Of a DNA stretch of 34,876 nucleotides, positions 24,314-32,488 are shown piece by piece. The translations under genes and the position numbers were made by a program. Each line of letters starts with the position of its first letter. Position 1 is the first letter of the stretch. The notes beneath the pieces are model-generated. The model saw nothing but the letters and a program-made list of their open reading frames with translations, searched no databases and was not told the origin of the DNA. This DNA comes from an uncultured Eubacteriales bacterium. GTDB taxonomy: Bacteria; Bacillota; Clostridia; Lachnospirales; Lachnospiraceae. Location of the stretch: positions 1 through 34,876 of the forward strand of contig ONKP01000036.1 in NCBI GenBank assembly GCA_900318405.1, in the 5' to 3' direction.

Positions 24314-25627
24314 ATGGAAAGAAATTATGCAACACAGATGGAAGCTGCCCGCAAGGGCATCGTAACCCCGGAAATGGAGAAAACTGCAGCGAAGGAAAAC
24401 CGCAGCGTCGATGAGCTGCTGCCTCTGATTGCCGAGGGAAAAGTCGTGATCCCCGCCAACAAAAATCACTGCAGTCTGGACCCGAACGGCATCGGAAGCT
24501 TGCTGAAAACAAAAATCAATGTCAACCTCGGCGTCAGCCGCGACTGCAGGGATTACGATGTGGAAATGCAGAAGGTCATGAGCGCGGTCAATCTCGGCGC
24601 GGAGGCGATCATGGATCTTTCGAGTCACGGCAACACCCAGCCGTTCCGCCGGAAACTCACGCACGAATGCCCGGCCATGATCGGCACCGTACCGGTCTAT
24701 GATGCGGTAATCCATTACCGGCGCGATCTGAACACGCTGACAGCAAAGGATTTCATTGATGTCGTAAGACTTCACGCAGAGGACGGCGTCGATTTCGTCA
24801 CACTGCACTGCGGCATCACCAGAAAAACCATTGAACAGATCAAAAGCGGAAAGCGCAGGATGAACATCGTCAGTCGCGGCGGCAGCCTTATTTTTGCCTG
24901 GATGAGCATGACCGGGGAAGAAAATCCTTTCTATGAATATTATGATGAAATTCTGGACATCTGCCGCGAATATGATGTGACCATCAGCCTCGGAGACGCC
25001 TGCCGTCCCGGCTGCCTCGCCGATGCGACCGACGGCGTACAGATTGAGGAACTGCTGCGCCTCGGCGAACTCACACAGCGCGCATGGGATAAGGATGTAC
25101 AGGTCATGATCGAGGGTCCGGGGCATGTACCGATGGATCAGATTGCCGCCAATATGAAGATAGAGCAGACCATCTGCAAGGGCGCACCCTTCTATGTCCT
25201 GGGGCCGCTCGTCACGGATATCGCGCCGGGTTACGACCACATCACCGCAGCGATCGGCGGCGCCATCGCAGCGATGAACGGCGCGGCATTCCTCTGCTAT
25301 GTAACCCCTGCCGAGCATCTCGCTCTGCCGGATGTCGAGGACGTCCGCGAAGGAATCATCGCCGGCAAAATTGCCGCCCACGCGGCCGACATAGCAAAGG
25401 GCGTTCCCGGCGCCCGTGACCGGGACGACCGCATGGCTGATGCCCGCCGCAGGCTCGACTGGGATGCGCAGTGGAAGGAATGCCTTGATCCGGAAAGAGC
25501 GAGGGCCATCCGCGAAAGCCGGGCACCGGAGGATGATCACAGCGATACCTGTTCCATGTGCGGCAAATTCTGCGCAGTCCGCAGCATGAACAAGGCACTG
25601 GCAGGAGAGGTCATCGATATTCTCTGA
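24314..25627 (+). CDS. thiC: Phosphomethylpyrimidine synthase ThiC
   Basis: Radical-SAM enzyme that rearranges aminoimidazole ribotide into HMP-phosphate. The 437-residue product is the shorter clostridial/archaeal-type form without the long N-terminal domain of E. coli ThiC. Typical segments are [87 protein letters not shown] and [20 protein letters not shown]. The C-terminal cluster motif reads C413-S-M-C416-G-K-F-C420, a CX2CX3C spacing; the motif usually quoted is CX2CX4C. The ATG at 24314 follows AGGAGAG. It is last in the thiamine set. With ThiD it supplies pyrimidine; no thiazole-synthesis genes are in the window. Confidence 0.96.
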   Translation: MERNYATQMEAARKGIVTPEMEKTAAKENRSVDELLPLIAEGKVVIPANKNHCSLDPNGIGSLLKTKINVNLGVSRDCRDYDVEMQKVMSAVNLGAEAIMDLSSHGNTQPFRRKLTHECPAMIGTVPVYDAVIHYRRDLNTLTAKDFIDVVRLHAEDGVDFVTLHCGITRKTIEQIKSGKRRMNIVSRGGSLIFAWMSMTGEENPFYEYYDEILDICREYDVTISLGDACRPGCLADATDGVQIEELLRLGELTQRAWDKDVQVMIEGPGHVPMDQIAANMKIEQTICKGAPFYVLGPLVTDIAPGYDHITAAIGGAIAAMNGAAFLCYVTPAEHLALPDVEDVREGIIAGKIAAHAADIAKGVPGARDRDDRMADARRRLDWDAQWKECLDPERARAIRESRAPEDDHSDTCSMCGKFCAVRSMNKALAGEVIDIL

Positions 25628-25943
25628 CTTTATTATCTGACTTCATTCACTGAACGCATACTCCGTCTTCATTCATGACTTCCTTTGCCAGCCACCTCCC
25701 CACAGTCAGAACGAGAGATTTCCGACGTCATACAAATCATGACCAGGGCGGTTGTACACCATACCATGTACTGCCGCCCCGGATCGGGAAATCCTCTGCT
25801 GCGTCTGCCGAAATATGCTATGATAGAAAATATCAGACATGACTTTTTCCTGTGCAGCATGCAAAAAGACTGTATCATCCTTTGACATGTGAACGTACTC
25901 AGGAATTATCCTGCAACCGGATTCGGAAATGTCCAACCGCTAT
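25628..25943. other. Intergenic region after thiC with no supported gene
   Basis: 316 bases. A TG-extended -10-like TATGAT lies near 25818-25823 on the plus strand but has no gene to serve. A 76-codon open frame on the minus strand (25706-25936) has no ribosome binding site and no recognisable domain. I see no strong terminator for thiC. Confidence 0.4.
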
Positions 25944-27001
25944 TCATGATACGAACGGACTTTCTCCCGCAGCGTCGAGGATGAGATGGCTGACATTTTC
26001 GTGGAAAAAGCTGGAGCCCGGCACTGCCCCGACGCCGACATTTTCCGCCAGCCAGTAGCAGAACTTCACATCATCCTTCACGTCAAATTCGGATACATCC
26101 ATCAGGACGTAATAAGCGCCCTGCGGATCCGTAAAGCGGAAGTCGAGATTCTTCAGACCTCCGACAAACAGATTTTTCATGTGGGTGTAGTGATCCTGCA
26201 GCTCCTTATAGTAACTGTCCGGGAACTCGAGTGCCGTCACAACAGCCTCCATCAGCGGAGCCGGTGCGCCCACGGTCAGGAAATCATGCACCTTCTTCAC
26301 CCTCTCGATGATCTCCGCCGGACCGAGCACATAGCCGAGACGCCAGCCCGTGATGGAATAGGTCTTGGACAGGGAGCTGATGCTCAGCGTCCTTTCCTTC
26401 ATGCCCGGCAGCGTGGCAAAATAGCGTCATATTTTCCGGCAAGGTCAGCGATCACCAGAAGCTCTTCCCTGGAAAAAACCTTACCGGTGGGATTGGACGG
26501 ATTGCAGAGGACGAGCGCCTTCGCTCCCTTCCTGAACGCATCTTCCAGCACTTCCGGATCAAAATGGAAATCCGGCGGCACGAGAGGCACATAGATCGGT
26601 TCTGCACCGGCGAGGATCGCATCGGCGCCGTAATTCTCGTAGAACGGTGAAAAAACAATAACCTTGTCTCCGGGATTGACGACGGTCAGCATCGCACACA
26701 TCATGGCCTCTGTGCTTCCGCAGGTGGCCACGACCTCACTGTCCGGATCCCAGTCGATGCCCATGAAACGGCTCTGTTTTCTGCATAGCGCCTTTCTGAA
26801 GCGCTCGGAACCCCATGTCACCGCGTATTGATGCGGCCCCTCTTCCGCCACCTCTTTCAGTCTGTCCGTAATCGCCTTCGGCGGATCGAAATCCGGAAAA
26901 CCCTGGGACAGGTTGACTGATCCGTATTTATTGCAAACCCTCGTCATCCGCCGGATCAGTGAATCTGTGAATGATGCGGTTCTGTCCGATAATTCTCTCA
27001 T
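25944..27001 (-). pseudogene. PLP-dependent aminotransferase (class I/II), disrupted by internal deletion and frameshift
   Basis: The gene would encode a fold-type I aminotransferase. The 5' part (27001 down to about 26418) encodes LSQGFPDFDPP, the CGSTEAMMCAM helix, VIVFSPFYENYGADAILAGA and LCNPSNPTGKVFSREEL, then stops at 26399 after KYDAI. The 3' part (about 26417 to 25944) resumes in another frame with ATLPGMKERTLSISSLSKTYSITGWRLGYVLG, which carries the PLP lysine. About 20 codons that normally contain the DEIY segment binding the cofactor ring are missing at 26415-26421. The C-terminus also stops about 15-20 residues early. The start at 27001 follows GGAAGGA. Two separate open frames remain, but neither could fold as an active enzyme. 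Confidence 0.88.
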
Positions 27002-27032
27002 ATATAAATCCTTCCCATGCGATGAAGTGGAT

Positions 27033-27094
27033 GTCATAAGTATGATAACTGGATTGCTACGCGCTCTCGCGCTCCTCCCTCATATAACTATGAC
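27033..27094. repeat. Dispersed repeat family C, copy 2 (with inverted arm)
   Basis: Bases 27033-27057 match 11170-11194 at 23 of 25 positions. Here the repeat also has a facing arm: GTCATA-AG-TATGA (27033-27045) pairs with TCATA-TAAC-TATGAC (27080-27094), giving 11 base pairs around a small internal loop. The loop holds a CG-rich CGCGCTCTCGCGC segment. It lies 32 bases before the aminotransferase pseudogene start. Confidence 0.65.
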
Positions 27095-27199
27095 ACTCTC
27101 CGGTGTTTTCAGATACTGCCGTATTTGCTGTATTGCTGGCTATCACAACTTTTCCGCAAGACAGCATACGCAACACAGGACAGACACAGGCTCTGACAC

Positions 27200-28612
27200 T
27201 CAGACAGCTACCTGATCTGCCTGCTCTGCACCTTCCGGCTGCAGATAACTCTTATGGTCGTTCAGGATGTGTCTCCTGTCAAGGGCATCTTTGATTCCCC
27301 GCATTGCCTGAAGGGCAACGGGATCAAAATGCTGTGCCAGATATTTCTGCTTGGTGAGACCGATGCCGTGTTCTCCGGAAGCCAGTCCGTCGAGCTCTGC
27401 CGTTTTATCGTAGACAGCAGTCAGTGCCCTGTCAGCATCGCGTTTCCACTCCGCATCACTGCGTGCTCCGCGGGCGAGATTGATGTGGATATTGCCGTCA
27501 CCGGCGTGTCCGTAGACAGCCATCAGCATCTGGCTCTTCTCCGCCAGTTCATCGGCAAAGGTGACAAAATCAGCGATGCGGTTGACCGGTACGACGATGT
27601 CGACCGGAATCTGCTCGGATACAGATTCAACCGCCGTGCAGAGAGCGCCGCGCACTTTCCATACAGCTTCCGCCCGCTCCGGATCGAGCTCGCTGAAGCC
27701 AAAGGCGCCGTTGGCAAGCACGAGTTCTTCTGTCTTCTTCACGTTCCTGGCAACCTCCTCCGCATCTCCGTCGAAGGTCATCAGAATATAGGCGCCGGCT
27801 TCGGGATACGGATACCGGATGCCTGTATATTTTTCTCCGATCTTTGCGACGCTGCGCTCGACGAATTCCAGCGCCGTCGGCTGTGTATTCGCATGGAAGA
27901 TTCGGATCACGTTGCTGATGCCGCTCCGGATATCCGCAAATGCGGCAATCGCGTTGACAGTCGTCTCCGGTTTGGGGATCAGCTTCAGCACGCAGCGGGT
28001 GATGACCGCCAGCGTACCCTCTGAACCGATGATCAGATTTTTCAGGGAGAGCCCGGTCGCGTCTTTCACGGTCTTCGTTCCGATCGTCGTGACCTCGCCA
28101 TCGGCAAAGACCACTTCAAGGCTGCGCACAAAATCTCTCGTGACACCGTAGCGGACAGCTCTCATGCCGCCGGCGTTTGTGCTGATATTGCCGCCGATCG
28201 TGCTGTTTTTTTCGCCCGGATCCGGCGGATAGAAAAGGCCTCTCGCCTCGACATACTGCTGCAGATCCTTCAGGAGCACACCCGGCTCAACCGTCACGGT
28301 CATGGTCTCCTCATCGATCTCCAGGATGTGATTCATCTTCGTCAGGATCAAGACGATCCCGCCTTCGAGCGGAACGGTCGATCCTGTCAGATTCGTGTTC
28401 GCGCCGCGGGGCGTCACCGGTATGTGGTGATTCCAGGCGTACCGCATGATCCGGCTCACTTCTTCCGTACTTGTGGGAAAAATAACTGCGTCCGCCGTTC
28501 CCTGCAGGCTGCCGTGCGCATATCTGGTATATTCTTCACCTATATTTTCCGTGATCAGCCGGTCACGGTCCGGAATGATCTTTGCCAGATCCTCTCTCAG
28601 TTTATCCGCCAT
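27200..28612 (-). CDS. GlcD-type FAD-binding oxidase (glycolate / D-2-hydroxyacid dehydrogenase)
   Basis: Flavoprotein expected to oxidise a D-2-hydroxy acid such as D-lactate or glycolate. In 470 residues it has the VAO/PCMH-type FAD domain (VIFPTSTEEVSRIMRYAWNHHIPVTPRGANTNLTGSTVP, then GGNISTNAGGMRAVRYGVTRDFV and IGSEGTLAVITRCVLKL). The C-terminal FAD-oxidase domain shows YGHAGDGNIHINL, with the metal-binding His, and SGEHGIGLTKQKYL. I chose the ATG at 28612 because GGAGGTGG precedes it; in-frame ATGs at 28651 and 28669 have no ribosome binding site and the latter overlaps metQ. It is 35 bases after metQ, so apparently the last gene of the met operon, which is unusual and hints at a substrate link. 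The electron acceptor is not evident; no GlcE/GlcF partners are present. Confidence 0.9.
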   Translation of the reverse strand: MADKLREDLAKIIPDRDRLITENIGEEYTRYAHGSLQGTADAVIFPTSTEEVSRIMRYAWNHHIPVTPRGANTNLTGSTVPLEGGIVLILTKMNHILEIDEETMTVTVEPGVLLKDLQQYVEARGLFYPPDPGEKNSTIGGNISTNAGGMRAVRYGVTRDFVRSLEVVFADGEVTTIGTKTVKDATGLSLKNLIIGSEGTLAVITRCVLKLIPKPETTVNAIAAFADIRSGISNVIRIFHANTQPTALEFVERSVAKIGEKYTGIRYPYPEAGAYILMTFDGDAEEVARNVKKTEELVLANGAFGFSELDPERAEAVWKVRGALCTAVESVSEQIPVDIVVPVNRIADFVTFADELAEKSQMLMAVYGHAGDGNIHINLARGARSDAEWKRDADRALTAVYDKTAELDGLASGEHGIGLTKQKYLAQHFDPVALQAMRGIKDALDRRHILNDHKSYLQPEGAEQADQVAV

Positions 28613-28647
28613 GTTCTCCACCTCCGTATATCCGTCATTGGGATTCT

Positions 28648-29667
28648 TCATGAGAATTTGTAATCCCATGCGCTCTTGAAGTAACCCTTGAATTCATCCT
28701 GGAAGATCTGCTTCGTCTCATCGGTCTGGAATCTCTCCACGATCCGCTTCACAGCCTTTGTATCTTTGTTCTTATCCTTGACCGCGATCAGGCAGAAATA
28801 ACTGTCATCGTCATATTTGGACTCTTCGTAGATGGCCGTATCCGGATCGATGCCGGCATCCAGTGCATAGTTGCCGTTGACGACGGCCGCATCTACATCC
28901 GCCAGTGCCGAAGGTACATCCGATGCATTCATCTCCACGATGTCGATTTGCTTATTATATTTCGTGATATCGCTGACTTCAGGATTTGCGCCGGCATCAT
29001 CGGAAAGCTCGATCAGTCCCGCGTTTGCCAGCAGCTTCAGCGCACGACCGCCATTGGATGCATCATCCGGAATGGCAATCTGATCACCGTCCTGAATCTC
29101 ACTGACATCATCATATTTATTCGAATACAGATTCATCGCGATGATGAAGGTATCTCCCGCAGAGACGAGATCGTCCCAGCCCTGATCAGCCTTCGTCGCA
29201 TCAAGAAAAGCATGATGCTGATGCGAGGTGATAGTCAGCTCGTCATTTTCCAGTGCCTCATCCGGTGAAATGTAATCCGAGAACTGTACCAGCTCGATGT
29301 TGATGCCTTCCTTTGCCAGATCGTCTTTGATCGGGTTCCAGATATCTTCATAGATAGCAGCCGTAAGTCCTACTTTGACTGTCACCGGGTTCTCCACGCT
29401 GTAGCTGTCCAGCGTTCCCTCCGCCTCTGCGCCGTCAGACGAATCACTGCCGGCCGATTCATTTGCCGAAGGTGTTTCCAGAGAATCCGCTGAAACTGTG
29501 CTGACGGAATCCGCTGCTGATCCTGTGTCCGAAGATGACGCGGCGGACGACGATGCGGAAGATGCCGCAGAAGATGTTGCTGACTGCGCAGCGCCGCTGC
29601 TGCCGCAGCCTGCCAGTGTCAGTGCCGTAAGTGCCGCAAGTGCAAATGCTCCGATATTCTTTCTCAT
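28648..29667 (-). CDS. metQ: MetQ/NlpA-family substrate-binding lipoprotein
   Basis: Membrane-anchored receptor that delivers methionine or a related compound to MetI-MetN. The signal peptide ends in the lipobox LAGC with lipidated C21. A Ser/Ala/Asp-rich linker of about 65 residues (22-86) is longer than normal and probably disordered. The NlpA domain then starts at PVTVKVGLTAAIYEDIWNPIKDDLAKEGINIELVQFSDYISPDEAL and includes TITSHQHHAFLDATK, IAIPDDASNGGRALKLLANAGLI and VVNGNYALDAGI. The ATG at 29667 follows AAGGAG by about 8 bases. Third gene of metN-metI-metQ. Methionine itself is inferred from the family; relatives also bind Gly-Met dipeptide or cystine. Confidence 0.92.
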   Translation of the reverse strand: MRKNIGAFALAALTALTLAGCGSSGAAQSATSSAASSASSSAASSSDTGSAADSVSTVSADSLETPSANESAGSDSSDGAEAEGTLDSYSVENPVTVKVGLTAAIYEDIWNPIKDDLAKEGINIELVQFSDYISPDEALENDELTITSHQHHAFLDATKADQGWDDLVSAGDTFIIAMNLYSNKYDDVSEIQDGDQIAIPDDASNGGRALKLLANAGLIELSDDAGANPEVSDITKYNKQIDIVEMNASDVPSALADVDAAVVNGNYALDAGIDPDTAIYEESKYDDDSYFCLIAVKDKNKDTKAVKRIVERFQTDETKQIFQDEFKGYFKSAWDYKFS

Positions 29668-29712
29668 AATCTTTTCTCCTTCTTCCCCTGAATTTTGTCT
29701 GTCTCCTGCGCT

Positions 29713-30393
29713 CTAATGCGTATTCTTCTTCGCCACCAGGCTTCCCGCCAGCTGCACGCCGGTTACGATCACAACCATGGCAATAATGGAAGCAATGGTT
29801 ACATCCGTCTGTCCCCTGTCGTGACCGTACCGGATCGCGAAATCACCAAGACCTCCGGCGCCGACCGCTCCGGCCATGGCTACAAGGCCGAACAGGCTGA
29901 TGATCGTGATCGTCGTGCCCCTCGCAATGGGTGCGATGCTCTCACGGAGATAGACGCGAAAAACAATGCCCGGGCCGCTGCAGCCCATGGATTCGGCCGC
30001 CTCTATTTTCCCCTTTTCCACTGTGGCGAGTGCTGTCTCGACCTGCCGTGAATAGAACGGCGCACATCCGATAACCAGCGGAACGATCGCTCCCTTCAGT
30101 CCGATGGCCGTTCCCATGATCAGTCTCGACAGCGGCATCAGCCCCGCCAGCAGGATGATGAACGGAATCGAGCGGAGCAGGTTGACGATCTTGTCAAGCG
30201 TCTGATACACCGCTGCATTTTCAGCGATCCCGTCCCTCTTTGTCACGGTGAGCGTGATGCCGACGGCCAGTCCGATGACAAAAATAAACACGCCCGACCA
30301 CGCGGTCATGACCAGCGTATCAGCGATGGCTTTCCAGAAGTCATTGCTTTTTTCAACCACATTTGGCATCCACTGTGCGATAATCTGTCCCAC
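29713..30393 (-). CDS. metI: Methionine-type ABC transporter permease MetI
   Basis: 226-residue permease with about five spans. The ATPase-docking EAA loop is IEAAESMGCSGPGIVFRVYLRESIAP, and the conserved AGAVGAGGLGDFAIRYG follows. The start is GTG at 30393, chosen because GGAGGTG lies 8 bases upstream, inside metN. This makes a 41-base overlap with metN and suggests translational coupling. An in-frame ATG at 30369 would shorten the protein by eight residues. It ends 45 bases before metQ. Confidence 0.93.
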   Translation of the reverse strand: MGQIIAQWMPNVVEKSNDFWKAIADTLVMTAWSGVFIFVIGLAVGITLTVTKRDGIAENAAVYQTLDKIVNLLRSIPFIILLAGLMPLSRLIMGTAIGLKGAIVPLVIGCAPFYSRQVETALATVEKGKIEAAESMGCSGPGIVFRVYLRESIAPIARGTTITIISLFGLVAMAGAVGAGGLGDFAIRYGHDRGQTDVTIASIIAMVVIVTGVQLAGSLVAKKNTH

Positions 30394-31477
30394 TTTTCAG
30401 CACCTCCACTCTGATATGTCTTGACCGGATGTAACGGATGGCCTCTCTGACGGACTCCACAGGTCCCTCCAGTACAGCCACCAGACCTCCGATCGGCCTC
30501 GAGTCCACATAATCAGTATTTCCGCAGAAAATATTGACATCGATGCCAAACTTTCTGGATACCTCGGACACCATCGGGTAATCCGCACTGTGCGGCTCCG
30601 GATAGGTCAGCCGGACTATACACTGATGATCGCTGATATCGACCAGCGGATCGTTCTCCGCGATCAGCTCATCGATCCGCGTCAGATGCATTGTCGTGTT
30701 CACGAAGTCTTTGGTGATCTGGCTCTCCGGACTGCTGAAGATGGAGAACGCCGTTCCCTCCTCGACGATTTTTCCGTGCTCCATGACGGCTACCCTGTCG
30801 CAGATCTCACGGACCACGTCCATCTCGTGCGTGATCAGGACGATCGTGATGCCGAGCTCCCGGTTCAGTTTTTTGAGGATCTTCAGCACCGTTTTCGTCG
30901 CCTGCGGATCCAGGGCGCTTGTGGATTCATCGCTGAGCAGGATTTCCGGATCCGTGGCCAGCGCCCTCGCGATGGCTACCCGCTGTTTCTGTCCGCCGGA
31001 AAGTTCGGAGGGATAGACAGCTGCCTTATCCCGGAGCCCGACCAGATCCAGCAGCCTGTCAACTTTCTCCCGGATTTCTTCTTTTTTTAATCCGGTGTGC
31101 TGAAGGGGAAAGGCCACATTCTGGAATACGGTTCTTGATGCGAAAAGCTGGAACTGCTGGAAGATCATGCCGATCCTCCGACGCTGCTTCCTCAGTTCCT
31201 TTGGCTTCAGATCTGTGAGATCGACCCCATCCAGCCATACCCTGCCGGACGTCGGCTGCTCGAGAAGATTCATGATCCTGACCAGGGTGGACTTTCCTGC
31301 ACCGGAGAAACCGACGATACCGAGAATCTCACCTCTGTTCACTGTCAGGCTGATATTTTCGAGTGCTGTGAAATCGCTGTCCTTTGTCCGGAAGATTTTC
31401 GAGACGTTCTCGATCCGGATAGCTGCTGTGGTATTCTCACGCACATCGGCTGCTTTTTCTCTTACTGCTGTGCTCAT
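30353..31477 (-). CDS. metN: Methionine-type ABC transporter ATP-binding protein MetN
   Basis: Drives uptake through MetI. Numbered from the ATG at 31477 (374 residues). Walker A is GFSGAGKST (56-64), the Q-loop IFQQFQLF, the signature LSGGQ (159-163), Walker B ILLSDES (179-185) and the switch His lies in ITHEMDVV. The C-terminal NIL/ACT-like regulatory domain (about 265-365) is present, as expected for MetN proteins inhibited by internal substrate. AAGGG precedes this ATG; an in-frame ATG at 31513 lacks a ribosome binding site. It heads the operon metN-metI-metQ-glcD-like. No SAM riboswitch or T-box was recognised in the leader. Confidence 0.93.
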   Translation of the reverse strand: MSTAVREKAADVRENTTAAIRIENVSKIFRTKDSDFTALENISLTVNRGEILGIVGFSGAGKSTLVRIMNLLEQPTSGRVWLDGVDLTDLKPKELRKQRRRIGMIFQQFQLFASRTVFQNVAFPLQHTGLKKEEIREKVDRLLDLVGLRDKAAVYPSELSGGQKQRVAIARALATDPEILLSDESTSALDPQATKTVLKILKKLNRELGITIVLITHEMDVVREICDRVAVMEHGKIVEEGTAFSIFSSPESQITKDFVNTTMHLTRIDELIAENDPLVDISDHQCIVRLTYPEPHSADYPMVSEVSRKFGIDVNIFCGNTDYVDSRPIGGLVAVLEGPVESVREAIRYIRSRHIRVEVLKSGTDYRTVDAKCG

Positions 31478-31513
31478 CTCCGCATCACCCTTACCTTTAA
31501 TGATTAATTCCAT

Positions 31514-31897
31514 GTTTTCTTAGCTGTTTGCTATGGTATGCACTCTATCACAACGGGAAGGGTTTGTATAATCCAATAAATATATGCCTGGCTATAAATA
31601 GTTTTTATATGTATCAGACCACATTATGTACTATTCACTCTTTGCAGCCACTGTCACACATGGAGACTTCCAACCTCGCCAACCACCGACGCCTGCGGAG
31701 GTCTCGGTTTGGGAGTCTCCATGTGTTCCGTGGCCCTGGACCTGCATTTTAACCGCAATAAACAGACCACAGATATTGAGGTATCACAGCCGGAACATTT
31801 TCTGTATAATAAGAGAAAATGCGATTCAAGCAACCGCAATAACCGGCCTGACTGACGCCGGTTTTATACGGAAAACGGATAGGAAGGACAACAGCAG
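31514..31897. other. Divergent intergenic region between metN and the thioesterase
   Basis: 384 bases without a gene that I can support. It contains the family A variant palindrome (31656-31726) and a possible plus-strand -10 TATAAT (31805-31810) for the thioesterase, with no clear -35. A second TATAAT-like box lies near 31565-31571 on the plus strand without a target. No metN promoter stands out. Confidence 0.5.
31656..31726. repeat. Dispersed repeat family A, variant palindrome with different outer arms
   Basis: A 13-bp perfect outer stem (31656-31668 with 31714-31726) extends inward with near-complete pairing to about 21 bp. The outer arm sequence (ACACATGGAGACT) differs from the other copies, yet the inner AACCACCGACGCCTGCGG (31681-31698) is the family core in reverse with two substitutions. 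The stem is kept although its sequence has changed. Confidence 0.75.
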
Positions 31898-32368
31898 ATG
31901 AATTATCAGACTTTCCGCGATCTTGCGACAGATGAAGAATATGGTACACAGGAAGAGATGGAGCGGGTATTTCACAGCGTCACGGAGGGCACCGATGAGA
32001 CCTGCTGGTGCTTTAATGAATGCCTGGCGCCGAAGTTCATCTCCTGTTCATGGGAGAATCTGGAGCTTACGCTGCAGTATGATATCGCCACATGGATGCT
32101 GAATCCGGCCGGTATTGTACACGGCGGGATCATTTCGTCCGGATGCGATCTCGCCATGGGTATGCTGACCCGTTACCTGAAACGCAGAAATGACTGTGTC
32201 ACCGTTCAGATGCAGATGCAGTTCATGCGTCCTGTCACCGGCAAGGGGAATTTTCTGGTGAAGGCGAAATCCGACAAGGCCGGAAGGAATCTGTATTTCA
32301 TGAGTGCCCGCGTCTACCGTTCTTCTGATGCCGAACTGGCCGCGCTCGCCAGCGCAGAATTCATGTAA
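31898..32368 (+). CDS. PaaI-type hotdog-fold thioesterase
   Basis: Predicted acyl-CoA thioesterase. The 156-residue product has the hotdog signature NPAGIVHGGIISSGCDLAMGMLTRY (69-93), with the HGG turn (75-77) and the acidic D84 at the usual catalytic position. It is followed by TVQMQMQFMRPVTGKGNFLVKAKSDKAGRNLYFMSARVY, typical of the 4HBT fold. The first 50 residues are less conserved. The ATG at 31898 follows AGGAAGG by about 10 bases. Its substrate cannot be assigned. It is apparently transcribed alone; the next gene has its own promoter. Confidence 0.87.
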   Translation: MNYQTFRDLATDEEYGTQEEMERVFHSVTEGTDETCWCFNECLAPKFISCSWENLELTLQYDIATWMLNPAGIVHGGIISSGCDLAMGMLTRYLKRRNDCVTVQMQMQFMRPVTGKGNFLVKAKSDKAGRNLYFMSARVYRSSDAELAALASAEFM

Positions 32369-32412
32369 TGATCATACACACCTGATTGATCAGCTCCGAA
32401 CATATTTTCAAG

Positions 32413-32440
32413 GTTTACGCAAGATTAAGTATGCTATAAT
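32413..32440 (+). promoter_or_regulatory. Extended -10 promoter for the alanine symporter gene
   Basis: Extended -10 TGCTATAAT (hexamer 32435-32440) with GTTTAC (32413-32418) 16 bases upstream. The start would be near 32447, only 7 bases before a hairpin with a GAAA loop (32454-32469). Confidence 0.7.
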
Positions 32441-32453
32441 GTGAGTAAATTGT

Positions 32454-32469
32454 GTTTCGGAAACGAAAC
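32454..32469 (+). other. Hairpin with GAAA tetraloop at the 5' end of the symporter mRNA
   Basis: GTTTCG (32454-32459), a GAAA loop, and CGAAAC (32464-32469): a perfect 6-bp stem with a GNRA tetraloop. It sits just after the predicted transcription start and before the ribosome binding site. It could stabilise the 5' end of the message (inference). Confidence 0.5.
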
Positions 32470-32488
32470 GGGGGAAAGGTGACAGAGA

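Noticed and set aside
24287-25540. 417-codon minus-strand open frame opposite thiC.
   Set aside because: ThiC is unambiguous on the plus strand; the antisense product has no domain.
25706-25936. 76-codon minus-strand open frame downstream of the aminotransferase pseudogene.
   Set aside because: It starts with TTG without a ribosome binding site and the translation matches nothing I recognise; probably non-coding.
31478-31700. Possible SAM riboswitch (S-box) or methionine T-box upstream of metN.
   Set aside because: Neither the S-box core blocks nor a T-box TGGNACC-type sequence was found upstream on the minus strand.
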